Shown: in pieces, positions 63,625 to 64,000 of the stretch
Layout: the number at the start of each line of letters is the position of its first letter
Position numbering within the stretch: position 1 is the stretch's first letter
The notes under the pieces: model-generated
What the model was told of the DNA's origin: nothing
Databases searched by the model: none
The model's input: only the letters and a program-made list of their open reading frames with translations
Made by a program: the position numbers and the translations under genes
DNA from: Segetibacter aerophilus
GTDB taxonomy: Bacteria > Bacteroidota > Bacteroidia > Chitinophagales > Chitinophagaceae
DNA: 64,000 nt
Reading direction: 5' to 3'
NCBI RefSeq assembly: GCF_007991655.1
Contig: NZ_BJYT01000027.1
Location: forward strand, 1 to 64,000

Positions 63625-63921
63625 ATGGCTGAAAAGAAAATTTATACTTCACAATCTGCACCAGTAAGAGACACCGTGGGAAAGCAAAGTGCAAAGCTGC
63701 CTTTGTTTGAAAAAGACAATTACCAATGGATGATCATTGGGGCGGTAGTAGTAGCCATTGGTATGTTTGTTATGTCTGGTGGAAAAAATTCTGACCCTAA
63801 CCAGTTTGATCCAAAGTTGGTGTATAGTACTACCCGTATCACAATCGCTCCAATTCTTATTTTGGCTGGTTTGATCATAGAAATCTATGCTATTTTCAAA
63901 AGGCCAAAAGCGCATCAATAA
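63625..63921 (+). CDS. DUF3098 domain membrane protein
   Basis: 98 residues with two helices (QWMIIGAVVVAIGMFVMSGG and ITIAPILILAGLIIEIYAIF) joined by a loop DPNQFDPKLVYSTTR. This DUF3098 protein follows ftsX in many Bacteroidota and is likely linked to the division apparatus (inference). Its terminator follows within 25 nt. Confidence 0.9.
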   Translation: MAEKKIYTSQSAPVRDTVGKQSAKLPLFEKDNYQWMIIGAVVVAIGMFVMSGGKNSDPNQFDPKLVYSTTRITIAPILILAGLIIEIYAIFKRPKAHQ

Positions 63922-63941
63922 TCTGTTGCTTTAAAATCTTC

Positions 63942-63968
63942 AGGCGATGAAATTCATCGCCTTTTTTA
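63942..63968 (+). terminator. Intrinsic terminator after the DUF3098 gene
   Basis: Perfect 9-bp arms AGGCGATGA / TCATCGCCT, 3-nt loop, T6 run. Confidence 0.9.
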
Positions 63969-64000
63969 TTCTTTTTTTGCAAAATCATCAAACGCTGAAA

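Noticed and set aside
1-64000. CRISPR arrays, insertion sequences, prophage and rRNA
   Set aside because: No regularly spaced direct repeats, transposase, phage structural genes or rRNA signatures were found on reading the window.

Overview
The window looks like chromosome of a Bacteroidota bacterium, most likely of the Chitinophagaceae or a close relative (inference). Grounds: linked gliding genes gldE and gldD; families largely confined to Bacteroidota (DUF6089, DUF3098, DUF4920, a 30-residue AURKAIP1/COX24-like protein); -7 boxes of the TAnnTTTG type; few Shine-Dalgarno sequences; several TTG starts. About 57 protein genes, one tRNA (Val, GAC), one probable gene remnant and many intrinsic terminators are visible. 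There is no rRNA, CRISPR array, prophage or intact insertion sequence.

Layout. 1-11 kb: the end of a DUF2382 stress-type protein, a polytopic membrane protein, a fused trehalose synthase-maltokinase, a DUF4920 protein, a subtilase/DinB pair, two outer-membrane beta-barrel type proteins and acylphosphatase. 11-21 kb: a BI-1 family protein, the alpha subunit of a 2-oxoacid:ferredoxin oxidoreductase without its beta partner, a KdnB-like dehydrogenase, a rhomboid lacking its catalytic dyad, KdsB, and a PadR/PspC pair. 21-30 kb: an SMase D-like phosphodiesterase, tRNA-Val, a papain/transglutaminase-like protein beside a gene remnant, a three-subunit acyl-CoA carboxylase operon, beta-propeller proteins and a PQQ sugar dehydrogenase. 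30-37 kb: GT2, SMP-30, cupin, PfkB kinase, TetR, a stand-alone C-terminal half of carbamoyl-phosphate synthase, and a sterol desaturase-type protein. 37-46 kb: housekeeping genes (RNase G, tiny basic protein, TPR, HU/IHF, divergent mutY, ssb, gldE, gldD, ald, tsaE). 46-56 kb: copper ATPase, RecQ, HerA-like ATPase, GroES-like protein, response regulator, ParE-type toxin-antitoxin pair, RuvB, a Rossmann NADP reductase. 56-64 kb: a divergent Lgt homologue, a radical SAM enzyme with a Tes/MJ0619-type cysteine layout and a small membrane protein in one operon, then an M23 peptidase, LeuS, FtsX and DUF3098.

Two things stand out. First, at least 16 copies of a short, previously unnamed (to my knowledge) interspersed element lie in the intergenic regions: GTACAAG-like arm, short spacer, then a GYGACRC palindrome followed by AACGATG. 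Its palindrome keeps symmetry by paired changes (C/G or T/A, never mixed), two sets form inverted pairs, and one copy supplies the C-terminus and stop codon of the lgt-like gene. Second, the Lgt-like / radical SAM / small membrane protein operon (56123-58650) has the look of a dedicated membrane-lipid modification cassette, because the Lgt homologue has lost residues needed for lipoprotein acylation while the radical SAM protein resembles tetraether-lipid synthases.
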